Assembly (NCBI GenBank): GCA_034770075.1
Contig: CM068385.1
Coordinates: 51,344,746-51,408,745, forward strand
DNA: 64,000 nt
Reading direction: 5' to 3'
DNA from: Aralia elata
Lineage: Eukaryota > Streptophyta > Magnoliopsida > Apiales > Araliaceae
Part shown: positions 35,218 to 47,248 of the stretch, one piece after another
Layout: each line of letters begins with the position of its first letter
Numbering within the stretch: position 1 is the stretch's first letter
Notes under the pieces: model-generated
Databases searched by the model: none
Seen by the model: the letters and a program-made list of their open reading frames with translations, nothing else
What the model was told of the DNA's origin: nothing
Translations under genes and position numbers: made by a program

Positions 35218-36212
35218 CTAGAAGGATACTGGAAGGTCGGTAAAACTCATCATGGAATGAACCATGTCCAACAATGTTTGATTTCTCCTTTCAGATACAC
35301 CATTCATCTGTGGCGTCCCTGGTGGAGTCCATTGTGAGATTATACCATTTTCTTTGAGACAATTGAGAAACTCATTGGTTAAGTATTCCCCTCCTCGATC
35401 CGATCGAAGAATCTTAATACTCTTACCAGTTTGTTTCTCTACTTCACTTCTGAATTCTTTGAACTTTTCAAACGATTCAGATTTGTATTTCATTAAATAC
35501 ACATATCCAAATCTAGAATGATCATCACTGAAAGTAATAAAGTAAGAATACCCTCCTCGTGCATTCGTTGTCATAGGTCCACATACGTCTGTGTGTACCA
35601 ACGCTAACAACTCTGTAACTCTTTCTCCTTTTCCAGTAAAGGAGATTTAGTCATTTTACCCATGAGACAAGATTCACAAGTTGGATATGATTCGTAATCA
35701 GATAGCTCTAAAAGTCCATCTTTATGCAACTTGGATAATCTTGTTTCATTGATATGACCGAGTCTACAGTGCCACATAAAGGTATAATTAACATCATCTC
35801 TTTTTCTTTTCTTTGTTTGTTCAATTTGAAGTATATTTTCATGCAAGTCAAGTATGTAAAGTCCATTCAGTAGATTGCTAACACCATATAAAATATTTTT
35901 ATTATAAATAGAACAACTATTGTTCTTTATTATAATATCAAAACCATCCATATCCAATACAGAAATTGAAATAATGTTTCTAATGAGTGTCGGAACATAA
36001 TAATAATTATTTAAACTAATGAACTTTCCCGAAGGCAGTGCTAAACAATAAGTCCCTACAGCTAATGCAGCAACCTTTGCTCTATTTCCCACTCGTAGGA
36101 CGACTTCATCCTTGTTTAGCTTTCTACTTCTGCTTATTATTACATATGTGAGAACTACAGCCGGTATCCAATATCCAAGTAGAATTTTGACTTTCAGAAA
36201 AATTAATTTCAA
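35218..36212 (-). pseudogene. pol: Copia B protease and integrase
   Basis: Protease active-site LDTGCSSH is encoded near 36150-36175 in a shifted frame. The integrase zinc domain WHCRLGH...CESC and catalytic core follow: VHTDVCGP, ILRSDRGGEYLTNEF and NGVSERRNQTLLDM supply the D, D and E residues. A frameshift near 35605-35612 and a stop at 35218 interrupt it. Confidence 0.88.
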
Positions 36213-37064
36213 TCATGAACAAACCTAGATCGGAAGTCGAAGCTTCTCCAAGCTTCTTTTGGTCCGCAAGATACTCCTTGCAGTTCCTTTTCTAGTATCC
36301 CGACTTATTTCAATGGTAGCAAATTCCTTTGCTATCTGGATCAGGTTTCTTTTTATCCTTTCTCTTCGCCTTGCCCTTAGCCTTCTTAATTTCTTCTTTT
36401 CAAAAGATACCTTGGGCCTCTTCCTTTTCCTGGAAGAATCATCCACTAGTAAGACTTGGTTCTTGTTGTATGAGAAGTGACCTTCAGCAGTTTTCAACAT
36501 GTTAAGTACCTCAGGCAAGCTGACGTCCAACTTATTCATGTGAAAATTCACAACAAATTGTGAGAAGGTGTCCGGGAGTGACTGCAAGATCAAATCTTGA
36601 CTTAACTCCCCATCCATCACGAACCCAAGCTGTCCAAGTTGTTCAGTAAGATTGATCATTTTAAGGACATGAGTCTCAACAGCAGTGCCCTCGGTCATAC
36701 GAGATCGGAAGAGCTCCTTAGATATCTGATATCTAGCAGTCCTTCTTTGCTCACCATATAACTCCTTGAGGTGCAGCAATATAGTAGGAGCATCCATAGT
36801 TTCATGCTGATGCTGAAGCTCGTTACTCATGGATGCGAGCATGATGCATTGAGCCAAGATTGCATCATCTTGCCACTTTCTGAAAGTAGCAATCTCTTCC
36901 TCAGAGGCTGTTTCTGCAACATTTGCAGGGACTGGCGAATTTAGGACATAAGAAATCTTTTCAGCAGTGAGAACAATTCTCAGATTCCTTAACTAGTCCG
37001 TGTAATTCGGTCCGGTCAGTTTGTTAGCATCAAGTATGCTACGCAGTGATAGTGAGTTTGACAT
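36213..37064 (-). pseudogene. gag: Copia B gag
   Basis: ATG at 37064 starts the SNSLSLRSILDAN sequence. A TGG-to-TAG stop lies near 36992 and a deletion near 36390 shifts the frame within the Lys-rich region, so the zinc knuckle (intact as CYHCNKPGHWKRNC in C and D) is lost. A 210-residue segment (36857-36225) is open but out of frame at its end. Confidence 0.88.
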
Positions 37065-37756
37065 TTTTAAATTCTGCATGTGAAATAGACAACATTTTAG
37101 CATACATTCATTTTATTAATCATCAAAATAAATTAGGTCTTTATTTAAATTGGTATCTCTCACTTTTTCATCAAACTATATTACCCTCATTATATAGTTC
37201 GACAATTCTACTTAAAGATTTGCTAGTGAAATTAAGGATTCCATTTCAAATGTATATAGCCTTGTGGTGACACAACAAACGATATATAAATAAATAGGTA
37301 GACAACTATTGTCAATTACATCACTATGTAACTCCTTGTATTTTGCCTCTTAGATTATTTTGATCAAGTGGTGACACATCTAAATCAAAATTATCCAAGT
37401 TAAGTCCATCCTAGCACTTCCATATACGTGAAGAGAAAAATACCGTCCTTGTGGTGACACAACAAAACAGTAATGTTCAATTCCTTAATAAGCATCAAAT
37501 GTGATAAAGCAACATCTTAAATATTTAATACTTGCCTTGTGGTGACACAACAAACTCATATTAAACATTTAATACTCTTTTATTTTACCATGCTAGAAGG
37601 CGACATTCGATATTCCAAATATTTTTGAACGCTTAGGACTTAATATTATTTCTTTGAAGGGTTTATTATTATTAGTCTCATCTTGTTTAGCGCGCATGCA
37701 CATATATATATATAAAATACGCGTCATATTATTTTACATGCGAAACATGTTGGATA

Positions 37757-37800
<44 letters not shown>

Positions 37801-38753
37801 GCATGCACATATAGAATACTATATTCTACCTGGATTGATTATGGACTTTTATTCTAGTTTTGTTCACTAGAGCCACCAAGTGAACCAAAAGGTCAAACCT
37901 AGGGTGCAAGAATTAAATTTAAATATAACTATTACATTTAAACCCGTGCTCCATTACAAACGGGTCTTCAAGCGCTCCTTGCTCCTTTGTTTCCAATTCT
38001 TCAAAATTAATTCTAATTAGTCCTATTACAAAAACTATTTACAATAAATAGAAACCTTGATCAGCAGTCAAGGGGAAGTACATAGGAGGGAGATAGAATT
38101 TACATTAAGAAAAAATTAGAGAAGACGAGGTACGCAGACCCCATTTATAAAAAAAAACCCATACATTCAAGCATCCACTAAAATAAATCCAATCACACAT
38201 TGGTCAATAGTCCATAATCAATCCCTATTTATTATCATACATATCTCTATATGTATCAATAAATAACATTCATCTCATGAATAATAAAACCATTCCATAT
38301 ATGCATTGATATCAATTAATGGACAAAAGTTTTGCTAATATTTAGTTTTGAAACAAAATAAACTCTTTTATTTTAATCAAAAACCAAATCTAAATTAAAC
38401 TCCTTTAATTTTAGCAATCTGAAATCCTATTCCAGATAAAATAAACATTTTTATTTTAAACTTTTATCAATTAAATAAACTATTTCTATTAATTGAGGAA
38501 AAATAAAAAAAAAATTCAAAGTCTGCACACCGGCGCGGCCGCACTCCAAATTGAACTAGGAGCGGCGCGGCCGCGCTGCATCCCAGAAACGTTTTCTGGG
38601 TTAGGGCGCGACCGCGCTCCAGAATGAACTGGAAGCGGCGCGGCCGAGCCGCGACGCAGATTCAGAAATTTTTTTTTCCAGCCCAAAAATCCGATCATAT
38701 CGCATATCAATTTATACATGAAATCATCAAAATCAATAATTAACACAAGGATT
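37065..38753 (-). other. Copia B leader
   Basis: The untranslated leader has four CTTGTGGTGACACAACAAA-type motifs (37261, 37365, 37448, 37536), a TA microsatellite at about 37752-37798, and a GC word cassette at 38531-38652. Confidence 0.85.
38531..38652. repeat. GC-rich word cassette, copia B
   Basis: Four words with a GCGCGGCCGCGC core at 38531, 38561, 38603 and 38635. Spacers are themselves hairpin-like (CCCAGAAACGTTTTCTGGG; TCCAGAATGAACTGGA). Surroundings are AT-rich. Confidence 0.92.
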
Positions 38754-38768
38754 AGGCTCTAATACCAC
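38754..38768 (-). other. Copia B primer-binding site, mutated
   Basis: The minus strand reads GTGGTATTAGAGCC, a C-to-T change from the tRNA-Met site TGGTATCAGAGCC, next to the 5' LTR. Confidence 0.88.
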
Positions 38769-40586
38769 TGTTAGGTTTGTATATAACGCAAGCATGCAAT
38801 CAAATTACATGAATAGGGCGGAAGCGTGATAAAACAGATTTTAAAATTTTCATACAAACCATCACCATGATCTATCCTTGTGTTTAATTATCAATTAAAC
38901 GAAAGAGAAAGAGAATAAGAATTATACCCTCGTAGACCAAAGCTTCCTCGGGTACAAGTTCAACTCCTAGTCCTTCGTGTTCTCCTCAAATTCCACCGAT
39001 GAGATTCCTTCATTTGATCAACGTTAGCCACCCAAGTGTTTGGCCTCTAGAGGTGATCCACCAAGGAAAAATAGGTATTCAAGAAGTTGGGTATTGGCAA
39101 AACCCTAGTTTCTATCTCTTTAGAAATTGCAAGTACTCTCCACAATCTAATGCAAGAGTGTGTAACCCCAATCTATGATAAGACTCCTCTTATTTATAGA
39201 TATAGGAATAACTCTTCCCTAAACTATTTAGGATTAGAGTTTCTATTATAATTAAACTCCTTTAATTAATTATACTCCTAATCCAATTAGGAATTCATGA
39301 GAGAGTACTTCTATTAATTAATTCCCAATCCCTATTAGAAATTAAATAATAGTAATAGTAATAATAATAATAAGACTCCTCTTATTAATTTATATTTAAT
39401 ATTTCTAAAATATTAAATAATAAATATTAAGCTATTTAATTTATTCTATCTCCATAGATTAAATTAAATATACTTAACTTATTATTACAATTATGCCATT
39501 TACTTCTTAAATAAATATTTTCCTTTTGCGGTGTGACCCTTTAGGTTCTCCATATTAAATCGGTTGTGAATAAATCAATTAGAACAATTCTAATTTTATT
39601 TAAATAAATAAATTAAACTATTTAATTCATTTAAATAAATAATATTTATTCTACACTAAGGGTAAGCCCCTTAGCGATCAACGACTTTTCAGATAATATA
39701 GATTTCAACATTAATCACAAAAGAACCTTTCAGTGCATAGTTACCGTACAATTCAATCATTCTACCATAAAATGTCCCAATTAAATATAAGACATGGATT
39801 TACTGTCAAGTCTTATTTTATTTAATTATATGTATTTCGATTCCCAAATGCACAACTCTAAATAATGCAAATTAGAAACTCCTTTCTAATTTCATCCTGC
39901 CTTGGCCAAGGACTACTGAGTTGTCATTTATCGAATCACATAGAACATTCACATCTTTTACTAGACGTGGTAGATTCTTTGTTGATCATTCACCTATCTC
40001 CATGCATAACTTATTATACCCAATCATACCCTTTGATATACCCCAAAGGTCTTAAGGTACATGTCAAAGTATAACTCATCATACACAAGATACTATGATG
40101 ATCTTAAGTCCAAGGATCACTTGTACTACTATCACTAGAGGAATCCTATTGACTGGCGAGTAAAACTCCATTAGGTATTCCTTAGCGAGCCACGTTCAGT
40201 GAACTTATTCTCCAATAAGCACCTACATACTTGCTTTAGTGTCTCCACACAAATGATTATGAGATCAATCATCCTCTTCTTAAGAGCAAGCAACGTATGT
40301 ACTAATCTATCCGGATTCACTAATCCCCTTTTTAGTAATCCAACGATTATGAACAATTTTAGTTTGTGAGCTATCTGGAATTTAGATCTCATTAGCATGA
40401 TCGCCATCATGATTCTAAAAGCATTGCTCAAAACTATGGGTTTATCACATTTAATATAACAGCACCATGTAGATAATATAAAATGCCTTTTAAGAAAATC
40501 AATTCTTTTATTAATAAATGAATAAGATTACAAAGTATATGCTACATCATATCAAATATGATTGGCTTGTGTGCATACTACTTTCA
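38769..40586 (-). repeat. Copia B 5' LTR
   Basis: 1818 bp, TGTTAGG...CTTTCA on the plus strand; TATA box at 39191-39198 (minus). Confidence 0.93.
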
Positions 40587-40591
40587 GCAAG

Positions 40592-43297
40592 ATGATGCAC
40601 AGTTGGCTCAATGCATCATGCTCGCATCCATGAGTAACGAACTTCAGCATCAGCATGAAACTATGGATGCTCCTACTATACTCCTGCACTTTCAAGCAGT
40701 TGAAGGGTGAGGAAAGTAAGACTATTAGATATCAGATATCTAAGGAGCTTTTCCGATCTAGAATAATCGATGGCACTACAGTACAGACATATGTCCTAAA
40801 ATAATCAATCTGATTGAACAATTGGGACAACTGGGTTTTAATGGATGGAGAGTTGATCCAAGATTTGATCTTGCAATCACTTCCGGACTCTTTCTCACAA
40901 ATTGTTGTGAATTCCCATATGAACAAGCTATATGTCAGCCTGTTTGAGTTGCTTAAACATGTTAAAAACTGTAAATAGTCACTTTCCAACCAAGAAAGAC
41001 CAAGTCTTATTGGTAGATGATTCTTCCAAAAGCGGAAGAGTGCCAAAGGATCTTCTTAAAAGAAGAACAGTTCAAAGAAGGTACAAGGAAAGGTAAAAAC
41101 AAAGGATAATAAGAACAAAACTGATGCAGATAGCAAAGGAGTTTGCTTCCACTACAATAAGCCTGGATACTAGAAAGGAAACTGTAAGGAGAATCTTACA
41201 GAGGCTAACCAGAAGAAGCTTAGTGAAGCTTCGATTATAGATATAAGTTTGTTCATGATTAAAAATTAAATCTTTCTGTAAGTCAAGGTTCTACTTGGGT
41301 ATTGGATACCGGCTGTAGTTCTCACGTATGCAATCCAATGCAGAGACTAAGCAGAAGTAGAAAGCTAAACTAAGAGTAAGTAATCTTATGTGTGGAAATG
41401 GAGCAAAGGTTGTTGCATTAACCATAGGAACTTATAGTTTAGCATTACCTACGGGCAAGTCTATTAAGTTAATAAGTTGATATTATGTTCCAGTTCTCAT
41501 TAGAAACATTAGAATTTTCATTGTTGGACAAGGACGGTTCTGGTATTATATTTAAGAACAATTGTTGTTCTATTTATAATGATAATATTTTGTTTGAAAC
41601 TAGAAGATTACTTGATACACTTGACTTACATAAAAAATAATTTTGCAAATTGAACAAACTAGTAAAAGAAAAGGAGATGGTCATTCAAAGAGTTGAATGT
41701 GTGTATTTGATAAAATACAAGTCTGAATCATTTGAAATGTTCAAAGAATTCAGAAGTGAAACATATTGACAAAGTATTAAGATTCTTTGATCAGATCGAG
41801 GAAGGAATACTTATACAATGAGTTTCTAGATCATCTCAAAATGGTATTTTCTCATAATGGACACCTCCTGATACGCAATAATGGATTGGTATATCTAAAA
41901 GGAGAAATTGTACTTTGTTGGACATGGTGCAGTCCATAATGATTTTTACCGATATTCTAGTATCCATCTGGGGTTATGCCCTAGAAACGGCTGCATATCT
42001 ACAAAATAAGGTAACCTCAAAAATTCGAGCCCAAGACTCTATAAAGGTTATGGATAGGGAGGATTCCTACTCTTAAGTATGATAAGATAAGGGGTTGTCC
42101 AACTTATGTGAAAAGGTTTCAAAGATAAGTTTGGGACAAAATCTGACAAGTGCAGATTTGTGGGATATCCGAAAGAAAGTTTAGGATATTATTACTATAA
42201 TCCTACAAGCTACCTTCTTGGATAAAGGTGTTTATCATTAAAGGAGCTAGTGGGAAGATAATAGATCTTGAAGGAGTTTAATAACCACAAAGCATTTTGA
42301 GTCAAATCGAGGAACCTGTAGATAGACCTATTGTACCACAACCGAATCGTAAATCTGGAAGAGTACTAAAGATACCTAGGAGGTATGGATTCATCATAGA
42401 GGATGATTATGAGGTACACATCATAGAGGATGATGATCCAGTTATATACGATGAGGCTATGAGTAGAAGACACTCAGAGAAACGGCAGATGGCCATGAAA
42501 TCCAAAATGGACTCCATGTATGAGAACCAAGTATAGACTCTGGTGTATATGGGTCTTTAAGAGAAAGACTGGGGCGAATGGCAAGGTGGAGACCTATAAG
42601 ACCAGACCTGTTTAAAAGGTTTCAAATAAAGTCAAGGAGTTGACTGTGATAAAACCTTATTACCGGTAATGCTCAAGTCCATTTGGATTTTACTTGCGAT
42701 TACAGCTTATTACGAAATCTGGCAAATGGATGTGGAGACGTCCTTCCTCCATGAAGACTTGAGGAGAATGTATGTATGATACAACCAGAAGAATTTGTTT
42801 CAAAGGATGAAGCAAATCGTGTATATAAGCTACAACGATCCATTTATGGATTGAAGCAAGCTTCTCAAATATGGAACATTCATTTTGATGAGACAATCAA
42901 AAGAGTTTAATTTTATCAAAAATGAGAATGAACCTTGTGTGTACAAAAGGGTCAGTGGGAGCGCTGTGACATTCCTAGTATTATATGTTAATATACTACT
43001 GATAAGGAATAACACACCAATGCTACAATCAGTAAAGATAAAATTGTCTAAACATTCCACTATGAATGACTTGGGAGGAGCATCCTATAAATTGGGGATA
43101 TAAATCTATATAGATAGATTTAAAAGGATGTTCGGCTTCACTCAAAGAACGTATATTCATTTGATGCTAAAGGCGTTTAGCATGGCAAACTCCAAGAGAG
43201 GTCTCATGATGATGAGCCATGAAGTGTATCTCTCTAAAATTGTCCCCAATTGAAAGAGAGATCACATGAGTTACTATCATGTAGACAATGAATATAC
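40592..43297 (+). pseudogene. pol: Copia A gag-protease-integrase-RT, heavily decayed
   Basis: Continuation of the A gag after element B. Recognisable in order: gag helices, a broken zinc knuckle near 41148-41200, the protease motif LDTGCSSH near 41300, scattered integrase pieces (including GGTTATGCCCTAGAA near 41970), an acidic linker frame (42297-42536, with KSGRVLKIPRRYGFIIEDD), and RT with QMDVETSFLHED-like and SIYGLKQAS segments near 42720-42870. Stops and indels occur throughout, and large parts of integrase are deleted. It ends at TATAC (43293-43297), where C inserted. Confidence 0.88.
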
Positions 43298-44512
43298 TAA
43301 AAGTAGTATGCACACAAGCCAATCATATTTGATATGATGTAGCATATACTTTGTAATCTTATTCATTTATTTATAAAAGAATTGACTTTCTTAAAAGGCA
43401 TTTTATATTATTTACATGGTGTTGTTATATTAAATGTGATAAACCCATAGTTTTAAACAATGCTTTTAGAATCATGATGGTGATCATGCTAATGAGATCT
43501 AAATTCTGGATAGCTCACAAACTAAAATTGTTCCTAATCGTTGGATTACTAAAAACGGGATTTGTGAATCCGGATAGATTAGTACATATGTTGCTTGCTC
43601 TTAAGAAGAGGATGATTGATCTCATAATCATTTGTGTGGAGACACTAAAGCAAGTATGTAGGTGCTTATTGGAGAATAAGTTCACTGAACGTGGCTCGTT
43701 AAGGAATACCTAATGGAGTTTTACTCGCCTGTCAATAGAAATTCCTCTAGTGATAGTAGTACAAGTGATCCTTGGACTTGAGATCATCATAGTATCTTGT
43801 GTATGATGAGTTATACTTTGACATGTCCCTTAAGATCTTTAGAGTATATCAAAGGGTATGATTGAGTATAATAAGTTGTACATGGAGATAGGTGAATGAT
43901 CAACAAAGAATCTACCACGTCTAGTAAAAGATGTGAATGTCCTATGCGATTCGATAAATGACAACTCAGTAGTCCTTGGCCAAGGCAAAATAAAATTAGA
44001 AAGGAGTTTTTAATTTGCATTATTTAGAGTTATGCATTTGGAAATCGAAATACATATAATTAAATAAAATAAGACTTGACAGTAAATCCATGTCTTATAT
44101 TTAATTGGGACACTGTATGGTAGAAGGATTGAATTGTATGGTAACTATTCACTGAAAGGTTCTTTTGTGATTAATGTTGAAATCTATATTATCTGGAAAG
44201 TCGTTGATCGCTAAGGGGGCTTACCCTTATTGTAGAATAAATATTATTTATTTAAATGAATTAAATAGTTTAATTTATTTATTTAAATAAGATTAGAATT
44301 GTTCTAATTGATTTATTCACAACCGGTTTAATATGGAGAATTGTTCTAATTGATTTATTTCTTAATCTCTATCTCTTTCGTTTATATCGTTAATTGAGCA
44401 CACAGATTGATCATTGTGATGGTTTGTATAAAATTTTAAAATCCGATTTTATCGCGCTTCCGCTTTATTTATGTAATTTAATTGCATGTTCGCGTTAAAT
44501 ACAAACCTAACA
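43298..44512 (+). repeat. Copia C 5' LTR with 600-bp internal deletion
   Basis: It is 1215 bp against 1799 bp for its 3' partner. The missing segment corresponds to about 51178-51778 and contains the TATA box. At the join, GAATTGTTCTAATTGATTTATT appears twice (about 44297 and 44339), suggesting a repeat-mediated or template-switch event. Confidence 0.9.
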
Positions 44513-44513
44513 G

Positions 44514-44526
44514 TGGTATCAGAGCC
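44514..44526 (+). other. Copia C primer-binding site, tRNA-Met
   Basis: TGGTATCAGAGCC, one base after the LTR end. Confidence 0.92.
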
Positions 44527-46189
44527 TAATCTTGTGCTAATTATCGATTTTGATGATTCCATGTGTGTATGGTATGCGATTGGATCGAATTTTTTGGGCA
44601 GAATCCGTTTTTTTCTGAATCTGCTACGCGGCGCAGCTGCGCCAGCTCCAAGTCATTTTGGAGCGCAGCTGCGCCCAAACCCAGAAAGTCGTTTCTGGGG
44701 TTCAGCGCAGCTGCGTCGTGTCCCAGTTCAGTCTGGGCGCAGCTGCGCCGGACAGCAGAATTTGAAAAATAATTTTTTCTTTCAATTAAAATAAATGGTT
44801 TATTTAATTGATATAAGTTTAAAATAAAGATGTTTATTTTATCTGGAATAGGATTTCAGATTGTTAAAATTAAAAGAGTTTAATTTGGATTTGGTTTTTG
44901 ATTAAAATAAAAGAGTTTATTTTGTTTCAAAACTAAATATTAGCAAAACTTTTGCCCATTAATTGATATCAATGCATATATGGAATGGTTTTATTATTCA
45001 TGAGATGGATGTTATTTATTGATACATATAGAGATATGTATGATAATAAATAGGGATTGATTATGAACTATTGACCAGTGTGTGACTGGATTTATTTTAG
45101 TGGATGTTTGAATGTATGGGTTTTTTTTATAAATGGGGTCTGCGTACCTCGTCTTCTCTAATTTTTTCTTAATGTAAATTCTATCTCCCTCCTATGTACT
45201 TCCCCTTGAATGCTGATCAAGGTTTCTATTTATTATAAATAGGTTTTATAATAGGACTAGTTAGAATTAATTTTGAAGAATTGGAGACAAAGGAGCAAGG
45301 AGCGCTTGAATACCCGTTTGTAATGGAGCCCGGGTTTAAATGTAATAGTTATATTTAAATTTAATTCTTGCACCCTAGGTTTGACCTTTTGGTTCACTTG
45401 GTGGCTCTAGTAAACCAAACTAGAATAAAAGTCCATAATCAATCCGGGTAGAATATAGTATTCTATATGTGCATGCTTATTATATATATATTATATATTA
45501 TCCAGCATGCTTCACATGTAAGATAATATGATGCGTATTTTATATATATATGTGCATGCGCGCTAAACAAGATGAGACTAATAATAATTGACCCCTCAAA
45601 GAAATCATATTAAGTTCTAAGCGTTCAAAGATATTTAGAATATCGAACATCGCCTTCTAGCATGGTAAAGCAATAGAGTATTAAATGTTTAATATGAGTT
45701 TGTTGTGTCAGCACAAGGCAAGTATTAAATATTTAAGATGTTGCTTTATCACATTTGATGCTTATTAAGGAGTTGAACATTACTGTTTTGTTGTGTCACC
45801 ACGAGGACGGTATTTTTGTCTTCACATATATGTAAGTGCTAGGATGGACTTAACTTGGATAATTTTGATTCGGATGTGTCACCACTTGATCAAAATAATC
45901 TCAGAGGCAAAATACAAGGAGTTATATAGAGATGTAATTGACAATAGTTGTCTACCTATTTATTTATATATCGTTTGTTGTGTCACCACAATGCTCTATA
46001 CATTTGAAATGGGATCTTTAGTCTCACTAGCAAATCTTTAATTAGAATTGTCGAACTATATATTGAGGGTAATATAGTTTGATGAAAAAGTGAGAGAAAC
46101 CAATTTAAAATAAAGACCTAATTTATTTTGGTAATTAATTAAATGAATGCATGTTAAAATGTTGTCTATTTCACATGCAGAATTTAAAA
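44527..46189 (+). other. Copia C leader
   Basis: The untranslated leader carries a GC word cassette at 44628-44750 and four TTGTTGTGTCACCAC-type motifs (about 45697, 45788, 45876, 45972). Confidence 0.85.
44628..44750. repeat. GC-rich word cassette, copia C
   Basis: Four words with a GCGCAGCTGCGC core at 44628, 44661, 44704 and 44735. All four have CAGCTG at the centre where B and D have CGGCCG; the spacers still align with those of B and D. Confidence 0.93.
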
Positions 46190-47248
46190 ATGTCAAACTC
46201 ACTATCACTGCGTAACATACTTGATGCTAACAAACTGACCAGACCGAATTACACGGACTGGTTAAGGAATCTGAGAATTGTTCTCACTGCTGAAAAGATT
46301 TCTTATGTCCTAAATTCGCCAGTCCCTGCAAATGTTGCAGAAACAGCCTCTGAGGAAGAGATTGCTACTTTTAGAAAGTGGCAAGATGATGCAATCTTGG
46401 CTCAATGCATCATGCTCGCATCCATGAGTAACGAGCTTCAGCGTCAGCATGAAACTATGGATGCTCGTACTATATTGCTGCACCTCAAAGAGTTGTATGG
46501 TGAGCAAAGTAGGACTGCTAGATATCAGATATCTAAGGAGCTCTTCCAATCTCGTATGACCGAGGGCACTGCTGTTGAGACTCATGTCCTTAAGATGATC
46601 AATCTGATTGAACAACTTGGACAGCTTGGGTTCGTGATGGATGGGGAGTTAAGCCAAGATTTGATCTTACAGTCACTCCCGGACACCTTCTCACAATTTG
46701 TTGTGAATTTTCACATGAATAAGTTGGACGCCAGCTTGCCTAAGTTACTTAACATGTTGAAAACTGCTGAAGGTCACTTCTCATCCAACAAGAACCAAGT
46801 CTTACTAGTGGATGATTCTTCCAATAAAAGGAAGAGGCCCAAGGTATCTTCTGAAAAGAAGAAAAACAAGAAGGCTAAGGGCAAGGCGAAGAGAAAGGAT
46901 AAAAAGAAACCTGATCCAGATAGCAAAGGAATTTGCTACCATTGCAATAAGCCGGGACACTGGAAGAGGAACTGCAAGGAGTATCTTGCGGACCAAAAGA
47001 AGCTTGGAGAAGCTTCGACTTCCGATCTAGGTTTGTTCATGATTGAAATTAATTTTTTTGAAAGTCAAAATTCTACTTGGGTATTGGATACCGGCTGTAG
47101 TTCTAACATATGTAATAATGTGCAGGGACTAAGCAGAAGTAGAAAGCTGAACAAGGATGAAGTCGTCCTACGAGTGGAAAATGGAGCAAAGGTTGCTGCA
47201 TTACCTGTAGGGACTTATTGTTTAGCTGCCTTCGGGCAAGTACATTAG
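46190..47248 (+). CDS. gag: Gag with protease start, copia C (frame broken at 3' end)
   Basis: ATG at 46190 opens MSNSLSLRNILDANKLT, homologous to the starts of A, B and D. An earlier in-frame ATG at 46151 lies in the leader and is not conserved. The frame encodes the helical copia gag domain (KWQDDAILAQCIMLASM through LPDTFSQFVVNFHMNKLD), a Lys-rich stretch, the zinc knuckle CYHCNKPGHWKRNC, and the protease motif LDTGCSSN, where D has CSSH. It ends at 47248 after a 2-bp deletion near 47226 shifts the frame (CLAAFGQ against CLALPSG in D). As a gag it looks complete; the polyprotein beyond the shift cannot follow. Confidence 0.85.
   Translation: MSNSLSLRNILDANKLTRPNYTDWLRNLRIVLTAEKISYVLNSPVPANVAETASEEEIATFRKWQDDAILAQCIMLASMSNELQRQHETMDARTILLHLKELYGEQSRTARYQISKELFQSRMTEGTAVETHVLKMINLIEQLGQLGFVMDGELSQDLILQSLPDTFSQFVVNFHMNKLDASLPKLLNMLKTAEGHFSSNKNQVLLVDDSSNKRKRPKVSSEKKKNKKAKGKAKRKDKKKPDPDSKGICYHCNKPGHWKRNCKEYLADQKKLGEASTSDLGLFMIEINFFESQNSTWVLDTGCSSNICNNVQGLSRSRKLNKDEVVLRVENGAKVAALPVGTYCLAAFGQVH

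Larger units (their letters stand above)
31308..40586 (-). mobile_element. Copia element B, full-length, minus strand
   Basis: It is flanked by GCAAG at 31303-31307 and 40587-40591. The LTRs are 1821 and 1818 bp; the internal region (33129-38768) keeps primer site, leader with GC cassette, gag, protease, integrase, RT and RNase H, all broken by point changes and small indels. It lies inside the gag of A. Confidence 0.95.

Noticed and set aside
38531..38652. Considered as a CpG-island promoter or cloning-vector polylinker because of NotI-like sites
   Set aside because: Homologous cassettes recur at the same leader position in C and D with diverged sequence, so it is native to the element.
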